Below are positions 4,941 through 6,092 of a stretch of 6,092 bases of DNA, piece after piece. Both the position numbers and the translations under genes were made by a program. The stretch's first letter is position 1. The number at the start of each line of letters is the position of its first letter. The stretch covers positions 1-6,092 of the forward strand of contig JAEYAU010000284.1 in NCBI GenBank assembly GCA_023404705.1, in the 5' to 3' direction. Below the pieces are notes generated by a model. The model had not been told where the DNA came from. It was given only the letters and a program-made list of their open reading frames with translations, and did no database searches. This DNA is from Pseudomonadota bacterium (GTDB lineage: Bacteria; Pseudomonadota; Alphaproteobacteria; Rhizobiales; Xanthobacteraceae).

Positions 4941-6092
4941 ATGCGAAGGCTCGGCATCGTCGGGATCGCGGCCGCGCTCGCGTGGCCGGCGTTCGCACAG
5001 GCGCCCGCACAGGTGCCGCAACCCAAGTCCGTGAAGACCGTGCCCGTGAAGCCGGCGCCGACGAATCCCATCGCGGCCTCGTACGCGGCTTTGCCGCCGG
5101 CCGACCGCGTGCGCATCCAGCAGGACCTGATCTGGACCGGCGACTACAACAGCGTCGCGAACGGCGACTTCGGCGAGCGCGCGATCGCGGCCGTCAAGAA
5201 ATTCCAGGAGCGCAACGGCACCAAGCAGACCGGCGTGCTCAATCCGCAGGAGCGCGGGGTGCTCGCGACCGCCGCCAAGACCAAGCAGGACGCGGTCGGC
5301 TGGCGCGGTGCCGACGACGGCCGCACCGGCGCGCGACTCGGCATTCCGGCAAAGCTCGTGCCGGAGAGCGGCGAGGGCAAGAGCGGCACGTTCTGGAAGT
5401 CGGGACGCGGCGAGGTGCAGATCGAGACCTTCCGCATGAAGGGCGCGGACGCGAAGCTCGTGTTCGAGCAGATGAAGAAGGAGCCGAGCGAACGCAAGAC
5501 CGACTACAGCATCCTGCGCGGCGACTTCTTCGTGCTCTCCGGCCTGCAGGGCCTCAAGAAGTTCTATGCGCGCGCGCATTTCCGCGATGACGAGATCCGC
5601 GGCGTCACCATCATGTACGACCAGGCCATGGAAGGCCTGATGGATCCGGTCGTGATCGCGATGTCGAGCGCCTATGCGGCGTTCCCGAGCGGCGTCACGG
5701 CGGTGCCCGTGAAGCGGCGCGTCGAATATGCGACCGGCATCGTGGTGAGCCCCGAGGGTCACATCATCACGGACAGCGAGGCGACCGAAGGCTGCTTCGC
5801 GATCACGGTCTCCGGCCATGGCGGCGCGGAGCGGCTGACGATCGACAAGGCGAGAGGCCTCGCGCTGCTGCGGCTCTACGGCACCAAGCCGTTCCGGCCG
5901 CTCGGGCTCGCCAGTGTGAGCGGGAATGCGGCGGACGCCATGCTGGTCGGCATCGCCGATCCGCAATACCAGGACGGCGGCCACGCGGTCTCGACCACGC
6001 ACGCGCGCTTCGCAGGCTTCGCCAACGGCACGCGCGCGATCGAGCCGGCACCGGTCGCGGGCTTCGCGGGCGCTGCGGCCGTGGACGCACAC
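4941..6092 (+). CDS. Exported peptidoglycan-binding protein with degenerate trypsin-like domain (partial, runs off the window)
   Basis: The reading frame is open for 384 residues from the ATG at 4941 to the window edge, with no stop. A signal peptide ends AFA (17-19) before Gln20, followed by a Pro/Val-rich linker (20-50). Residues about 54-112 form a peptidoglycan-binding helical domain (DRVRIQQDLIWTGDYN, FGERAIAAVKKFQ). Residues about 140-250 are a middle region I do not recognise. From about 262 a trypsin/DegP-like fold begins: ATGIVVSPEGHIITDSEATEGC (split here as positions 264-285) and GLALLRLYG (306-314). Where active proteases have TNNHV, DLALL and GNSGGP, this one has TDSEA (Glu280), GLALL (Gly306) and GFAGAA (Ala376), so the triad appears lost. 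It probably acts in the periplasm at the wall as a binding or scaffold protein rather than a protease. The 66-nt gap after the acetyltransferase shows no terminator, so they may be cotranscribed. Confidence 0.85.
   Translation, partial: MRRLGIVGIAAALAWPAFAQAPAQVPQPKSVKTVPVKPAPTNPIAASYAALPPADRVRIQQDLIWTGDYNSVANGDFGERAIAAVKKFQERNGTKQTGVLNPQERGVLATAAKTKQDAVGWRGADDGRTGARLGIPAKLVPESGEGKSGTFWKSGRGEVQIETFRMKGADAKLVFEQMKKEPSERKTDYSILRGDFFVLSGLQGLKKFYARAHFRDDEIRGVTIMYDQAMEGLMDPVVIAMSSAYAAFPSGVTAVPVKRRVEYATGIVVSPEGHIITDSEATEGCFAITVSGHGGAERLTIDKARGLALLRLYGTKPFRPLGLASVSGNAADAMLVGIADPQYQDGGHAVSTTHARFAGFANGTRAIEPAPVAGFAGAAAVDAH

Noticed and set aside
4293..6092. A 599-codon open frame on the minus strand across the acetyltransferase and the peptidoglycan-binding gene
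   Set aside because: It is rich in Arg, Ala, His and Asp with no domain pattern and lies opposite two well-supported genes. Long antisense frames are expected from strong G/C third-position bias.
1..6092. A search for defence, toxin-antitoxin, phage, CRISPR or mobile-element signatures
   Set aside because: No repeat arrays, transposase, integrase, tRNA or attachment sites, and base composition is uniform. The two small adjacent proteins have signal peptides and do not resemble toxin-antitoxin pairs.

Overview
The window looks like ordinary chromosome of a high-GC alphaproteobacterium of the Hyphomicrobiales (Rhizobiales), probably close to Bradyrhizobium, Rhodopseudomonas or Xanthobacteraceae. 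The main clue is an Irr-type Fur-family regulator with a heme regulatory motif, a hallmark of that group. Strong G/C third-position bias and small Sec-exported proteins of a rhizobial type agree. No RNA genes, CRISPR arrays, insertion sequences or transfer signatures were seen.

Layout: 1-166 is the irr leader. irr (167-694, +) converges on a secreted tandem-SH3 protein (744-1277, -), with a perfect GC hairpin between them. A 260-bp divergent gap (1278-1537) leads to a D-2-hydroxyacid dehydrogenase of the glyoxylate reductase/glycerate dehydrogenase type (1538-2539, +). This is followed by two small exported proteins (2561-2980 and 3066-3431, +) that appear to be diverged paralogues. They run tail-to-tail into a MoeB/ThiF/HesA-type adenylyltransferase (3436-4236, -). 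Divergent from it is a maltose/galactoside-type O-acetyltransferase (4320-4874, +). The window ends inside an exported protein with a peptidoglycan-binding domain and a trypsin-like domain (4941 to beyond 6092, +).

The genes do not form one obvious pathway. irr controls iron and heme metabolism. The dehydrogenase, acetyltransferase and MoeB-like enzyme are separate housekeeping or metabolic functions. Four of the eight proteins carry signal peptides and probably act in the periplasm or cell wall.

The most interesting observation is that the trypsin-like domain of the last gene seems to have lost all three catalytic residues (His to Glu, Asp to Gly, Ser to Ala by eye), which suggests a wall-associated pseudoprotease. 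Next are the MoeB-like enzyme, which lacks three of the four zinc-binding cysteines of E. coli MoeB, and the tandem small secreted proteins. I see no clear sign of a new multi-gene system.
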